Assembly: GCA_026705345.1 (NCBI GenBank) | Contig: JAPPAV010000061.1 | Span: 1 to 52,997 of the forward strand | Length of the DNA stretch: 52,997 nucleotides | Direction of reading: 5' to 3' | From: Gammaproteobacteria bacterium | Lineage (GTDB): Bacteria; Pseudomonadota; Gammaproteobacteria; Pseudomonadales; Azotimanducaceae | Shown: one piece after another, positions 1-8,875 of the stretch | How the letters are laid out: the number at the start of each line of letters is the position of its first letter | Numbering within the stretch: position 1 is the first letter of the stretch | Made by a program: the position numbers and the translations under genes | The notes under the pieces: model-generated | What the model saw: only the letters and a program-made list of their open reading frames with translations | Databases searched by the model: none | What the model was told of the DNA's origin: nothing

Positions 1-720
1 GAGGCCTACTTCGTGCAACTTACCGGCTTAGCTAGTGAGCCGGCACACCAAGCTCAACTCGATGCACCCCTGTGGTATTGTCCGTTTGGGCGTGCTTCGC
101 GCCTGACCTCAGCCGGCCTTCCCCAGCAGGGCCGATTCACGAGGTAAAGGGGGCGTGTGTCCTCGAAGCGTCATCGTCGACCCGCCTTGGCGGGCTCGCT
201 GGGGAGTCCGAACCAAGGCGTGATGGGGAGACCGATGACCGTACGCAATTCGCTCGAACGTCTGATTCGCGCCCGCATGCGCAAGGCGGGCAAAGAGCGC
301 CGCTGCTCGCCGCTTGACACGCCGACTGGCGATCCGCAAGCTTCCGCCCGATGGACGTTGCAAGTTCGGGCCTCATTTCCGCCACGTCGCCGGTGTCTCA
401 CGGCGATGGGGGTGGTGTCTGCGCGGACGGTAGGTCAACGGAAATCTAGCCTAGAAAACCTTTCAGACGGGCCCCTCGCAAGCGAGGGTTCCCGTGTGTG
501 GTCCCCTCGGTTGTCCGCCCGGGGAGTGACCATGTATCAGAACAACGACGCACGAGCGGCCCGTTTGCCGGCCGCGCAGCGCTGCGACAATGCGCTATTG
601 CCCTCGGGGTACGCACGCCGCTCGTTCGTCCACGCCAGCGGACTGGCAGCCGCGCTTTGCCGCTGGGCACGCCCAATTCCAAACTTGGGCACTGCTAGAC
701 TGCGGCCACGCGCCTACGCG
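1..720. other. Region without a recognisable gene
   Basis: No protein here resembles a family I know. The first frame is open from base 1 to a stop at about 147, so it could be the tail of a plus-strand gene that begins outside the window, but the residues are not recognisable. The frame of the DUF5916 gene stays open upstream to base 157; the translation there is Arg-rich, has no signal peptide, and is followed by a good signal peptide at 721, so I treat it as non-coding. A stable hairpin lies at 467-495. Confidence 0.5.
467..495. other. Stable two-part hairpin
   Basis: A 5-bp outer stem (ACGGG with CCCGT) and a 6-bp inner stem (CCCTCG with CGAGGG) close on the loop CAAG, with a C opposite TT between the two stems. 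Neither strand has a T-run after it, so a classical terminator is not supported. It could be an attenuator or an end of an upstream transcript. Confidence 0.4.
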
Positions 721-2826
721 ATGAGGGCGCGATCATCGTCCCTTCTCTTGGCGTTGCTACTGTCTACGGCATACGCAGGGCAATCGGACAACCACCCGCA
801 GGGTCACGCCACGCGGCTTTCCCAGGTGCCGACACTGGATGGGAACGTGGTGGACGATCCAGCCTGGAACGGCCTCCGGCCCTTCACCGGGTTCAGGCAA
901 CTGAGGCCCGACAACGGCGCGCCGGCGTCCCAGCGCACCGAGGTTTTCTTCGGCTTCACGGAGAACGCGCTCCATGTCGGCCTGATCTGCCACGAAACCG
1001 ACCCCGCCGCCATCACCGTCTCCAACGACGGTGTCCAGTCGGACTCGTTCTCCATGGTCCTCGACACCTTCGGCACCGGCCTGGCCGGCATGGTGTTCGG
1101 CACCAATCCGGTCGGCGCGGAGTACGACGGCCAGGTGGCCGACGGCTTCGCGGACTGGAACTGGAGCACGCTTTGGGAGGTGCGCACGCGTATACATGAC
1201 ACGGGCTGGAGCGCCGAGTTCGCCATCCCCTTCCAGTCGTTGCGCTACGGCGCCGGCGACGTGCAGTCGTGGCGGGTCAACTTCGCCCGCGTGATCCGGC
1301 GTAGCAACGAGATCTCCTACTGGGCGCCGGTGCCCCGCCAATTCAACATGTTCCGGCTGTCCCTCGCCGGAGAGATCGACGGAATCCACGTGCCGCCACA
1401 GCGTCGGAACCTCGAAGTCACGCCGTATGCGCTCGGCAGGATGAACCGAGGTGGTCATCAGGGTGGCGTGCAACACGACGACGACTTCGGCATCGACGCC
1501 AAGTACTCGATCACGCCGGGCCTCACGCTCGACCTGACCTACAACACGGACTTCGCGCAGGTGGAGTCGGACCGCCAGCAGGTCAATCTGGGGCGCTTCA
1601 GCCTGTTCTTCCCGGAGACGCGACCGTTCTTTCTGGAGAACGCGGGTTCCTTCGAGGTGGGCTATCCCGGGACCCAGCTGTTCCACTCCCGACGCATTGG
1701 GATCGCCGGCGACGGTCGGCGGCTGCCGATCCACGGCGGCGTGCGTGTCTCGGGGAAGGTCGGCACCGCAACCAATCTCGGTTTCCTGCACATGCGCGCG
1801 GAGGCGGAAGACGCGACCGATCGCGACGACTTCACGGTGGCTCGGCTGAGCCGGGATCTCGCCAATCGTTCGTCGGTGGGGTTCATCGCGACCGACCGTC
1901 GCGACCCCGGGTCGGGCAGACAGACCTACGGCCTCGACGGCAGCCTAGGTATTGGCGCAAACGGGCAGGTACGCGCCCTGGCTGCGCGAACCCGCACGCC
2001 TGGCGTCGATGCCGACGACCATGCCGCCTCGTTCTACGGCGCCTACAACTCGGCCGAGTGGACGCTCAACGCGAGCTATGCCGAGATCGGCGCAGGCTTC
2101 GATCCGGCCGTAGGCTTCGTGGGCCGACGCGACTTCCGCAGCGTGGGGACGTTCGCGATGCGAACATTTCTGGACGAGGAGACATTGCGCCAGTGGCGGC
2201 CCACCGTGGCCTACCAGGGATACTGGGACTTCGACGGCTACTACGAGAGCGGCAACCTCCACGTCGAAAGCTGGTGGGTCTGGAAGAGCGGTGCGGACTT
2301 GTGGCCGGCCGTGAATTTCTCCCGCGAGGGCGTCAAGCATCCGTTCACCATCGCCGGGGAAATCGTCCCGGCGGGGGACTACGAAACCCGCAACTTCGAG
2401 GTGGGCGTCAGTTCGGCACCCAGCAGGACCTGGAGCGGCGGCGCGCACCTCGTGACCGGCGGCTTCTACAACGGCAAGCGCCACGCCATGTCGCCCTACA
2501 TCAACTACCGAAGGGACGAGTCCTTCAGCGCCTGGGCGGGTTGGGACCACAACACCATCGAACTCGGCAGCGAGGACGGGTCGTTCAGCGTCAACCTAGC
2601 CCGGGCGGGCTTTTCCTATTCGTTCACCCCGAAGGTCAACCTACGCGCGCTGATCCAGTACAACGACGCCGACGACGTGTTCGCGGCAAACGTCCGGTTC
2701 TCCTGGCTGCGCTCCGCGAACGCGGGCCTGTACGTGGTCTACAACGAGATCGATGCCCGTAGCGGCCTAGGAAAACCGGAGCGAGAACTGGTGCTGAAAT
2801 ACAGCCACATCATCGACGTTTTCTAG
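721..2826 (+). CDS. DUF5916 / CBM9-like outer-membrane-type protein
   Basis: Secreted protein of 701 residues. Residues 1-20 are a signal peptide (Arg, then a Leu-rich core, then a TAYAG-type cleavage region). Residues of about 30-210 look like the carbohydrate-binding-9-like beta-sandwich found in DUF5916 proteins, with the typical LDGNVVDDPAW opening. The rest fits the DUF5916 domain, rich in alternating aromatic/polar strands as expected for a beta-barrel in the outer membrane, including the segment VNLGRFSLFFPETRPFFLEN. Family members have no proven biochemical role; many sit near peptidase or TonB receptor genes. The start at 721 was chosen because the signal peptide begins there, although no strong ribosome binding site precedes it. 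Family assignment is fairly sure; function is unknown. Confidence 0.82.
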   Translation: MRARSSSLLLALLLSTAYAGQSDNHPQGHATRLSQVPTLDGNVVDDPAWNGLRPFTGFRQLRPDNGAPASQRTEVFFGFTENALHVGLICHETDPAAITVSNDGVQSDSFSMVLDTFGTGLAGMVFGTNPVGAEYDGQVADGFADWNWSTLWEVRTRIHDTGWSAEFAIPFQSLRYGAGDVQSWRVNFARVIRRSNEISYWAPVPRQFNMFRLSLAGEIDGIHVPPQRRNLEVTPYALGRMNRGGHQGGVQHDDDFGIDAKYSITPGLTLDLTYNTDFAQVESDRQQVNLGRFSLFFPETRPFFLENAGSFEVGYPGTQLFHSRRIGIAGDGRRLPIHGGVRVSGKVGTATNLGFLHMRAEAEDATDRDDFTVARLSRDLANRSSVGFIATDRRDPGSGRQTYGLDGSLGIGANGQVRALAARTRTPGVDADDHAASFYGAYNSAEWTLNASYAEIGAGFDPAVGFVGRRDFRSVGTFAMRTFLDEETLRQWRPTVAYQGYWDFDGYYESGNLHVESWWVWKSGADLWPAVNFSREGVKHPFTIAGEIVPAGDYETRNFEVGVSSAPSRTWSGGAHLVTGGFYNGKRHAMSPYINYRRDESFSAWAGWDHNTIELGSEDGSFSVNLARAGFSYSFTPKVNLRALIQYNDADDVFAANVRFSWLRSANAGLYVVYNEIDARSGLGKPERELVLKYSHIIDVF

Positions 2827-3328
2827 GCTAACCCTCAATCTGCCGCGATCGGGAGGTCGGGCAGCACCGCCACAGCCGGTCGGACCCGATGCGCTGGACG
2901 TCGGGGGCCATGAACGTGCGGCGGAGCGATCCCGGTCCGGTGCTCAGGCGGTGGACGGCCATGCGCGGATGGATGCGCCAGCGAACAGCAAATCAGTGAC
3001 GGATCCGGGCTGGCATCTTGACTACATCGAACTGTTCTACAACCGAAAGCGACGACACTCGTCGCTAAGCTACATGAGCCCGATCATTCTTGAAGAGCGG
3101 GTCTATGTTCACTAGACCGTGTCCCAAAAACTGGGGAAGGCCACACTGTCCCGGTTTTGCCCCACGAGCATCTCGTTGCTCGCGCGGCAGGGCAAGGTCG
3201 GGCACTTCGAGTGGGCATGTCCAGCGAGCGGCAACATCAATACTCTACTTGACTAGCCCAATCGCACGTAATAGGACTTCGATGACGAGATTCGACCATC
3301 GATCATGGACTAACAAGCCGGAGGGGAT
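2827..3328. other. Intergenic region holding a transposase remnant
   Basis: Apart from the IS3-family fragment and its terminal repeat-like end (2999-3145), nothing is recognisable. The last part leads into the tannase-family gene, with a good Shine-Dalgarno sequence GGAGGGG just before 3329. Confidence 0.5.
2999..3145 (+). mobile_element. IS3-family transposase remnant with right end
   Basis: Bases 3020-3115 translate to the classic C-terminus of IS3-family OrfB transposases: DYIELFYNRKRRHSSLSYMS, then a short tail and a stop at 3113-3115. It is followed at once by a terminal inverted-repeat-like end containing GTCCCAAAAACTGG and finishing in CA near 3145. The rest of the transposase (catalytic DDE core) is absent upstream, so the element is dead. 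No matching left end was found in the window, so the original boundaries and target duplication are lost. Confidence 0.8.
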
Positions 3329-4822
3329 ATGAGCCCGATCAGTTGGGTGACCGCAGGAATCACGGTAAGTGCCTTCGCACTTGTGGCCAGCCAGGCGAAT
3401 GCCAACGAAGCATGCGCCGACCTCGCCTCGTTCACGCTGCAAGATGTGCGGATCAAAACGACGGAACAGGTGGACGACGGTACCCCGCACTGCAAGGTCG
3501 CGGGCGTCATAGAAAAGGAGATCAACTTCGAGCTGCTGCTGCCCGACGATTGGAATGGCCGCTTCATGATGGGCGGGGGCGGCGCTTACGTCGGCTCGAT
3601 TCAGAACCAGGCGCTCGCCTACGGCTCGGGACCCGGAGCGCTCGAACGCGGCTATGCAACGGTCGGCACCGACACGGGCCACGTCAGCTCGATGGTCGAC
3701 GGCAGTTGGGCATTGAACAACGTCGAGCGACAAGAGAACTTCGGCCATCGCGCCGTCCATCTCACCGCCGTAACCGCCAAAGCGATCATCGAGCGTTACT
3801 ACGCGCGTGCGCCGGAATACTCGTATTTCGTGGGCTGCTCGCGCGGCGGCGGCCAGGCGATGATGGAGACCCAGCGCTATCCAGAAGACTTCGACGGGCT
3901 TGTCGCCGGCGCACCCGCCTACGACTGGACCGGATTCAGGGGCGGGCAAATTCGGACCCTGCAAACGATGCTTCCCGATGGAGACACGAAAGGCCCCGTT
4001 TTGACTGATGCGAATCTGGAACTTCTGGGTACGACGATCATTGCCGCGTGCGATGCGCGCGACGGGATTGCCGATGGCATTCTGACCGATCCGCGCGATT
4101 GTCCGTTCGAGCCGGACGACCTCAAGAAATGCGAAGGCAATGCACGCGCCGATTGCGTGACGAGGAAGCAACTCGCCGCGATCAAGGCGATCTACGATGC
4201 GCCGAGCATCAACGGCCGACGGATCTTTGCGGGCTTTCCCTACGGTGGCGAGCACAATCCTCGCGGCTGGGAAGCATGGATGGTCAGCCCCGACGGGTTG
4301 AGCCCCAGCTTTGCGTTCGCCATCGACTTCTACCGGAACTTCGTCTTCAGCGATCCGCATTGGGACTACACGCACTACGATTTCGCGAATTGGAAGCAAG
4401 ACGTTGCGAAGGTCAGCGCGATGCTCGATGCCACCAGCACCGATCTGTCCGGGTTCAAGAAGCGCGACGGAAGGATCATCTTCTGGACCGGATGGTCCGA
4501 TCATCTGATCACTGCGCTCGGAACCGTTGACTACTACGACAAGTTGACCGCAGCCGATCCCGACACCGACGAATACTCGAGACTCTACATGTTGCCGGGC
4601 ATGTTCCACTGTGCCGGCGGACCCGCACCGGACCGGACAGACTGGCTCGAAGCAATTCGCGCCTGGGTCGAGGACGGCAAGGCGCCTGAACGACTCGTAT
4701 CGCTGCAGCTCGACGAAAGCGGCAAGGTGTCCAGAACCCGACCGATCTGCCCCTATCCGAAGATCGCGTCGTACCGGGGCAAGGGAGACCCAGACGACGA
4801 AGCGAGCTTCGCGTGTAGGTAG
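3329..4822 (+). CDS. Tannase/feruloyl esterase family hydrolase
   Basis: Secreted esterase of 497 residues expected to hydrolyse phenolic esters such as gallate or ferulate esters. Residues 1-25 form a signal peptide ending in NANA. The family's CS-D-HC signature is complete: Cys170-Ser171 in GCSRGGGQ (nucleophile elbow), Asp391 in GWSDH, and His427-Cys428 in PGMFHCAGG. In characterised relatives the two cysteines form a disulfide that holds the catalytic Ser and His together. The length is usual for the family. The start has a strong ribosome binding site (GGAGGGG, about 5 nt spacing). It converges with the TonB receptor at 4920-7112, which could import released aromatics; that link is inference. 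The exact substrate cannot be read from the sequence. Confidence 0.9.
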   Translation: MSPISWVTAGITVSAFALVASQANANEACADLASFTLQDVRIKTTEQVDDGTPHCKVAGVIEKEINFELLLPDDWNGRFMMGGGGAYVGSIQNQALAYGSGPGALERGYATVGTDTGHVSSMVDGSWALNNVERQENFGHRAVHLTAVTAKAIIERYYARAPEYSYFVGCSRGGGQAMMETQRYPEDFDGLVAGAPAYDWTGFRGGQIRTLQTMLPDGDTKGPVLTDANLELLGTTIIAACDARDGIADGILTDPRDCPFEPDDLKKCEGNARADCVTRKQLAAIKAIYDAPSINGRRIFAGFPYGGEHNPRGWEAWMVSPDGLSPSFAFAIDFYRNFVFSDPHWDYTHYDFANWKQDVAKVSAMLDATSTDLSGFKKRDGRIIFWTGWSDHLITALGTVDYYDKLTAADPDTDEYSRLYMLPGMFHCAGGPAPDRTDWLEAIRAWVEDGKAPERLVSLQLDESGKVSRTRPICPYPKIASYRGKGDPDDEASFACR

Positions 4823-4919
4823 ACAGCTCCCACAGTACTACGCCCTGCTGCGGTTACGCCCCCTAAAGGGTCGGGACCTGATCAACGCAGGCCAGACGGT
4901 CAGGCGCGCGCTTCACTGG

Positions 4920-7112
4920 TTAGCGCGCACCGAATCGCCGCGTCACTTCCATGCCCACCTGGCGCGCCGGGCCCCAGCTGCCGTATCTCGCGCCGACCCC
5001 GGAAGATCCCAGGATGTAGAGGATGTACGCCTCGTTGGTCGCGTTCCGGGCGAACAGACGCGCTGCCCACGTCCGATCCTCGCTCTCCCAGTTGGCGTTC
5101 AGGTTTACCACCGTGTAGGCGGCCTGCGAGTCCAGCTTGTTCTTGAACTCCCGGAAGTACGTGCGAGACCGGTACGCCGCGTCGGCACGCAGCGTCGCCC
5201 GCCCGCCCCACCGCACCGGGGTGGTATACGCGACCCCCAGATTAATGCTGGTTTTCGGCGCATTGTTGAGCGGGTTCCCCTTGTTGTTCTGAAAGCCCAG
5301 CTCGGCCTGCAGGCCATCGAGATTGATGAAGTCGCCATACTCGGTGTCCAGTAGCGTGACAGCCCCGGACACCATCCAGTTCTCGGTCAGGGTGGACGAC
5401 AGTTCCAGTTCGAGGCCGCGTACCTCCGCATCGCCCGCATTGCGCGTGACCGGGCTGATGCCGATTATCTGAGACACTTGGAAGTCTGAGTAGTCGTAAT
5501 AGAAGGCGGCCGCACTCAGCGTGGTGCTCCCGCCGAACGTCGCCTTGTAACCCAGCTCGAAGGCATTGACGGTTTCCGGTTCGTAGGGGACGTTGCATTC
5601 GACTGCGGCGACCCCGCCCGCCTTGTAGCCTTCCGTGTAGGAGACATAGACGTTACCGTTGTCGTTGACGTCGTACTGACCCGCAACCCTGATCGTCGTC
5701 GCACCCCAGTCCAGTTGCTCGGCCTTGTCGCAGAACGGGATGGTGACCCCGAATAGCGGTAAACGACCCTCGTTGACGTGATACTCGTCAATCTCGTCTT
5801 CCGTGCGGCGCACGCCTGCGCTGACACGCGCACGGTCGGTGACCTCCCAGGTCGCGTCGAGGAACCAGGACAAGGAATCCGTGTCCATTATTGGTTGCGA
5901 GAAGACGAACTGGCTCGGCACGGGAAAACCAAACACGGGCATCGCGTTGTTGAAGACGATATGTCGGTCCCACTCTTCCCGCAGGTAGAAGGCGCCCAGA
6001 ACCCAATCCAGGGCGTCGCTGCTGCCGAGGACGTTGATCTCCTGGGTGAACGTGTCGATGGTCGACTCGTCCCAGATGTCGAAGAGGGGCACATCCGTGA
6101 GGTCCCGGTCGGCCTCGACGAAGTCGTCGAAGTCCTGCTGCGAAGTGATGGACTTGAGCGTTGCCCACCCCATGTCCCACTCGAGGGTCAGCCCAACTAG
6201 CTCGAACTCGCGGTCCGAATCGTTCTTGGGGTTGACGTGGGTCTTGAACGGCTCGAAGGTTTTGGCCGCGGCGACGAGTTGGGGAGTCCCCCCCGCCACG
6301 GCGAGTGCCGGATCGAATGTGACCCAGCTCAGGTGCTCGTGCGGACCCTTGATCGTGCTCCTGACGTACACAAGGTCCACGGAGACCGCCTCAGTGGGTT
6401 CGGCAGCCAGCTTGAGCCGAACGTTGCCGGACTCGCCCCGCATCAGGTCTTTCGCGCCGGGCACCAGGTTTTCGACCCAGCCCTCGCCGCGGTCTATGCG
6501 ATCCGCGGAGATCCGGAATGCCACCCGGTCGCCGATCGGCCCACTGTAGATCGCCTCGATCTTGGCTTCGTCGTACTGCGCGTAACCGATGCGCAGCATC
6601 CCTTCGGCCTCTCGGGTAGGCGCGGCCGAAATGAAGTTGACCGCTCCGCCGTTCGAGTTGCGCCCGTAGAGAGTCCCCTGGGGCCCGCGCAGCACCTCTA
6701 TGCGCGCGAGATCCAGTTGATAGAGGTGCGCCGTGGAACTCCTCGACTGGTAGATGCCATCGAGGCTGACCGCCACGCCAGGCTGCCTGTTGAACTCGCT
6801 AATGCTGCGGATGGTGATTTTCTGGTTGCCGAGCTGCGGCCCGAAGTGCAGGCTCGGGACCGCGAACTGGATGTCGTACATGTCCTTGATGCCTCTCGCA
6901 TCGAGGTCCTCCGCGCCGAGCGCGCTGAGCGAGCCGGCGACATCCTGGACCGACTGCGAACGCTTGTTGGCGGTGACGACGATCTCTTCGATCAGATCGT
7001 CCTGGGCTGGCTCCGCAGCTGCTACGTCGGCCACGCCGGAAGTGGCGAATACAGCCGCGGCGCCGGCCGCGCCCAAGCGTTTGAGGAGCTGTGCTTTCTT
7101 ATTCAAATTCAT
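4920..7112 (-). CDS. TonB-dependent receptor
   Basis: Outer-membrane active transporter of 730 residues. It has a signal peptide (MNLNKKAQ then a hydrophobic Ala-rich stretch), a TonB-box-like segment IEEIVVTANKR just after it, a plug domain (ARIEVLRGPQGTLYGRNSNG) and a C-terminal 22-strand-type barrel with the GYKAGG and FELGYKATF signatures. The start at 7112 is preferred over upstream in-frame codons because GAGGTGAG lies at proper spacing and the signal peptide begins there. A sigma70-like promoter is visible upstream. The neighbour on the other strand is a tannase/feruloyl-esterase-type enzyme, so import of a plant- or alga-derived phenolic is possible, but siderophore uptake cannot be excluded. 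Confidence 0.92.
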   Translation of the reverse strand: MNLNKKAQLLKRLGAAGAAAVFATSGVADVAAAEPAQDDLIEEIVVTANKRSQSVQDVAGSLSALGAEDLDARGIKDMYDIQFAVPSLHFGPQLGNQKITIRSISEFNRQPGVAVSLDGIYQSRSSTAHLYQLDLARIEVLRGPQGTLYGRNSNGGAVNFISAAPTREAEGMLRIGYAQYDEAKIEAIYSGPIGDRVAFRISADRIDRGEGWVENLVPGAKDLMRGESGNVRLKLAAEPTEAVSVDLVYVRSTIKGPHEHLSWVTFDPALAVAGGTPQLVAAAKTFEPFKTHVNPKNDSDREFELVGLTLEWDMGWATLKSITSQQDFDDFVEADRDLTDVPLFDIWDESTIDTFTQEINVLGSSDALDWVLGAFYLREEWDRHIVFNNAMPVFGFPVPSQFVFSQPIMDTDSLSWFLDATWEVTDRARVSAGVRRTEDEIDEYHVNEGRLPLFGVTIPFCDKAEQLDWGATTIRVAGQYDVNDNGNVYVSYTEGYKAGGVAAVECNVPYEPETVNAFELGYKATFGGSTTLSAAAFYYDYSDFQVSQIIGISPVTRNAGDAEVRGLELELSSTLTENWMVSGAVTLLDTEYGDFINLDGLQAELGFQNNKGNPLNNAPKTSINLGVAYTTPVRWGGRATLRADAAYRSRTYFREFKNKLDSQAAYTVVNLNANWESEDRTWAARLFARNATNEAYILYILGSSGVGARYGSWGPARQVGMEVTRRFGAR

Positions 7113-7428
7113 GATACTCACCTCGATCGGCTGTTGGTCGGCCGCAATGCTCAGCATCATAGAACGGCGAGTCGTGCCCGTCGACCTGGGACGGTCGCGC
7201 CCGGACATCGGCGGGCGGGTGGCCGGCCTGTCACGGGGTACGTCGCTTTCCGGAGCCCCATCTCGGCCTTGTACCATTGCGGCGCGGGCGCGCATCCCTG
7301 CCGTCGAGTGACGGGCTTGCCGGGCCGGAACGCCGCGCGAGACATTGTGCGAGGCCTCACCTCTCGCTAACGACGGTGGCGCCTCGGCTACAGTAGACTG
7401 TCGGTGCCCAGAGACAAATGAGTCAGAT
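7113..7428. other. Divergent promoter region
   Basis: Region between the TonB receptor (minus) and the DUF1993 gene (plus). It contains the promoter at 7156-7184 for the receptor. No clear promoter for the plus-strand gene and no recognisable operator were found. Confidence 0.45.
7156..7184 (-). promoter_or_regulatory. Sigma70-like promoter of the TonB receptor
   Basis: On the minus strand, -35 TCGACG and -10 TATGAT are separated by exactly 17 bp. The -10 matches the consensus in five of six bases and the -35 in four. Transcription would start near 7149, giving a leader of roughly 35-40 nt before the ATG at 7112. Confidence 0.5.
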
Positions 7429-7938
7429 ATGTCTATCTCACTATATGAAGCCAGCGTAGGTCGTTTTCTGCAGACCCTCGGTGCAGTATCAGATTATCTC
7501 GACAAGAGTCGATCCCACTGCAAAGAAAACAACATCGACCTGAACGAGATAGTCGAGACTCGCCTCTATCCGGACATGCTGCCGTTTCGCTTTCAGCTGA
7601 TCCAGGTTGCAAGCCTCTCCTTGGGTGCGATCAATGGCGCGCGGGCAGGCGCATATTTGCCGGGCCCACCTGCGGAGGACCTTGACTACCAGGCACTGCA
7701 GGATCTTGTGGCCGAGGCGCGATCAGGTTTGCAGCAGCTCACCGCCGAGGAGGTAAACGGACTGGCCGGAAAAGAAGTACTTACGCCCTGGTGGACCTTT
7801 ACCGCCGAAGGCTTTCTGATGTCGTTCTCGATACCGAGTTTTTATTTCCATGCCACCACGGCTTATGACATTCTGCGAACAAAGGGTGTGCCGGTCGGCA
7901 AGCTGGATTTCCTGGGTCAGCTGGACATCAAGACTTAA
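7429..7938 (+). CDS. DUF1993 family protein
   Basis: Small soluble protein of 169 residues with no signal peptide. The pattern LPDM-like DMLPFRFQL, then a helix containing INGARAGAY, and the C-terminal FYFHATTAYDILRTKGVPVGKLDFLG are characteristic of the DUF1993 family, which has a DinB-like four-helix fold. Biochemical function is unknown for the family. The ATG at 7429 begins the conserved part; an upstream in-frame codon at 7345 would add an unconserved extension. It appears to be a single-gene unit. Confidence 0.85.
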   Translation: MSISLYEASVGRFLQTLGAVSDYLDKSRSHCKENNIDLNEIVETRLYPDMLPFRFQLIQVASLSLGAINGARAGAYLPGPPAEDLDYQALQDLVAEARSGLQQLTAEEVNGLAGKEVLTPWWTFTAEGFLMSFSIPSFYFHATTAYDILRTKGVPVGKLDFLGQLDIKT

Positions 7939-8055
7939 GGTCGCCGCTCGTGTTTCTCGACCTGGTGTCCGATTTCAAAGGATCCCCCCGACGTTTGGCG
8001 GTTTATCATTCCGGCCAACTGGTATCGTCCAGCGATCCTCATGACCGTACAATGA

Positions 8056-8391
8056 TCACTGTTTCGGAAACTGCCTGTCCATAGCGGCCAGCAAATCCCT
8101 GCAACGCGATTCAAGCATGCTACGTGTGTGCGTACCGTCACAAGAAACGTAAAATTCGTCAGTCAATATCGCATTCATGACTTGGGTGCCAACCGTTTCT
8201 GCTGGAACTGCCATGGCTGAAATCATGTTGGCCACATCTTTGGACACTCTTTCCTTGAGTGCTTGAACAATAGGCGTATCTGCAAGATGAGGACAAAGTA
8301 CCGTTTTCCGTTGCCACAAGTGAGCAGTCTTCGGGTGCCATTGACAGCTTGGAAGATTCTCGGTGGCGATGGCGTGGATGGTTAGTCCACG
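8056..8391 (-). pseudogene. Decayed short-chain dehydrogenase, 3' end only
   Basis: The minus-strand translation ends with an SDR-like C-terminus: VLCPHLADTPI, the region that follows the active site in many SDRs, then PAETVGTQVMNAILTDEFYV and a final helix with CRDLLAAMD. The Rossmann N-terminal half and the Ser-Tyr-Lys catalytic site are absent upstream on this strand, and the residues just before VLCP look frame-damaged. It is best read as the remaining third of a broken gene. The upstream limit is approximate. Confidence 0.6.
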
Positions 8392-8572
8392 CGGGCACGC
8401 GCTGGGGCTAGGTTCGACCCGCCCCCGCCGGACCGCTCTCGGAGACCTATTCCACCATCGAAATCGAAGGTTCCTCGCCAACTGGCTGTTCTTCTACGGT
8501 CACCGGCCTAGGCCGGTTTGAGGCAGGCTCGAGAGCCGGCCAAAACCGCCCCAAAAAAGTCTAGAACGACTA

Positions 8573-8663
8573 TGGCGGAGAGGGAGGGATTCGAACCCTC
8601 GATGGGCTATCAACCCATACACACTTTCCAGGCGTGCTCCTTCGGCCGCTCGGACACCTCTCC
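8573..8663 (-). tRNA. tRNA-Ser (anticodon GGA)
   Basis: The minus strand gives a 7-bp acceptor stem GGAGAGG/CCTCTCC, discriminator G, and an encoded CCA at 8575-8573. The anticodon stem-loop is CACGC-CTGGAAA-GTGTG with anticodon GGA, read as serine (codons UCC/UCU). A long variable arm follows, as expected for tRNA-Ser, and the T-loop GTTCGAAT is intact. It lies 11 nt downstream of the SRP RNA and is probably co-transcribed with it. Confidence 0.95.
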
Positions 8664-8674
8664 GGAAGGTCGAT

Positions 8675-8787
8675 GGAGGTGGCGTACCAGCCGCACCCCG
8701 GCACCCGAATCCGCTACGACCGCTGCTCCCTTCCGGGCCTGACGGGGTTGGCAACGGTTCGCCGCGAGGGGGCCGATACGGCCACCA
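8675..8787 (-). ncRNA. ffs: 4.5S-type signal recognition particle RNA
   Basis: The minus strand carries the highly conserved SRP domain IV core GTCAGGCCCGGAAGGGAGCA, with the asymmetric loop bound by Ffh and the GGAA tetraloop. The two ends pair (GGTGGC at the 5' end with GCCACC at the 3' end), giving one hairpin of about 113 nt like E. coli 4.5S RNA and without an Alu domain. The ends are set by this pairing and may be off by a few bases. It targets membrane and secreted proteins co-translationally together with Ffh. Confidence 0.93.
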
Positions 8788-8875
8788 TCGACTCGACGAC
8801 TTCAGGCGGCGATGCTAATGGGTTTAGCGGCGGATTGACAGACGCGGCCGTCGGACCGACACCTCCCCTGCCGGT

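Noticed and set aside
157-720. N-terminal extension of the DUF5916 protein
   Set aside because: The extension is unlike the family and would bury the signal peptide that begins at 721.
130-720. Group II intron or other structured ribozyme in the gene-poor start
   Set aside because: The hairpin at 467-495 drew attention, but no domain V sequence, intron boundary or reverse transcriptase was found.
3245-4609. Long antisense open frame over the tannase-family gene
   Set aside because: It mirrors a clearly functional gene with complete catalytic motifs; its translation has no family features and exists because of high GC in the third codon position.
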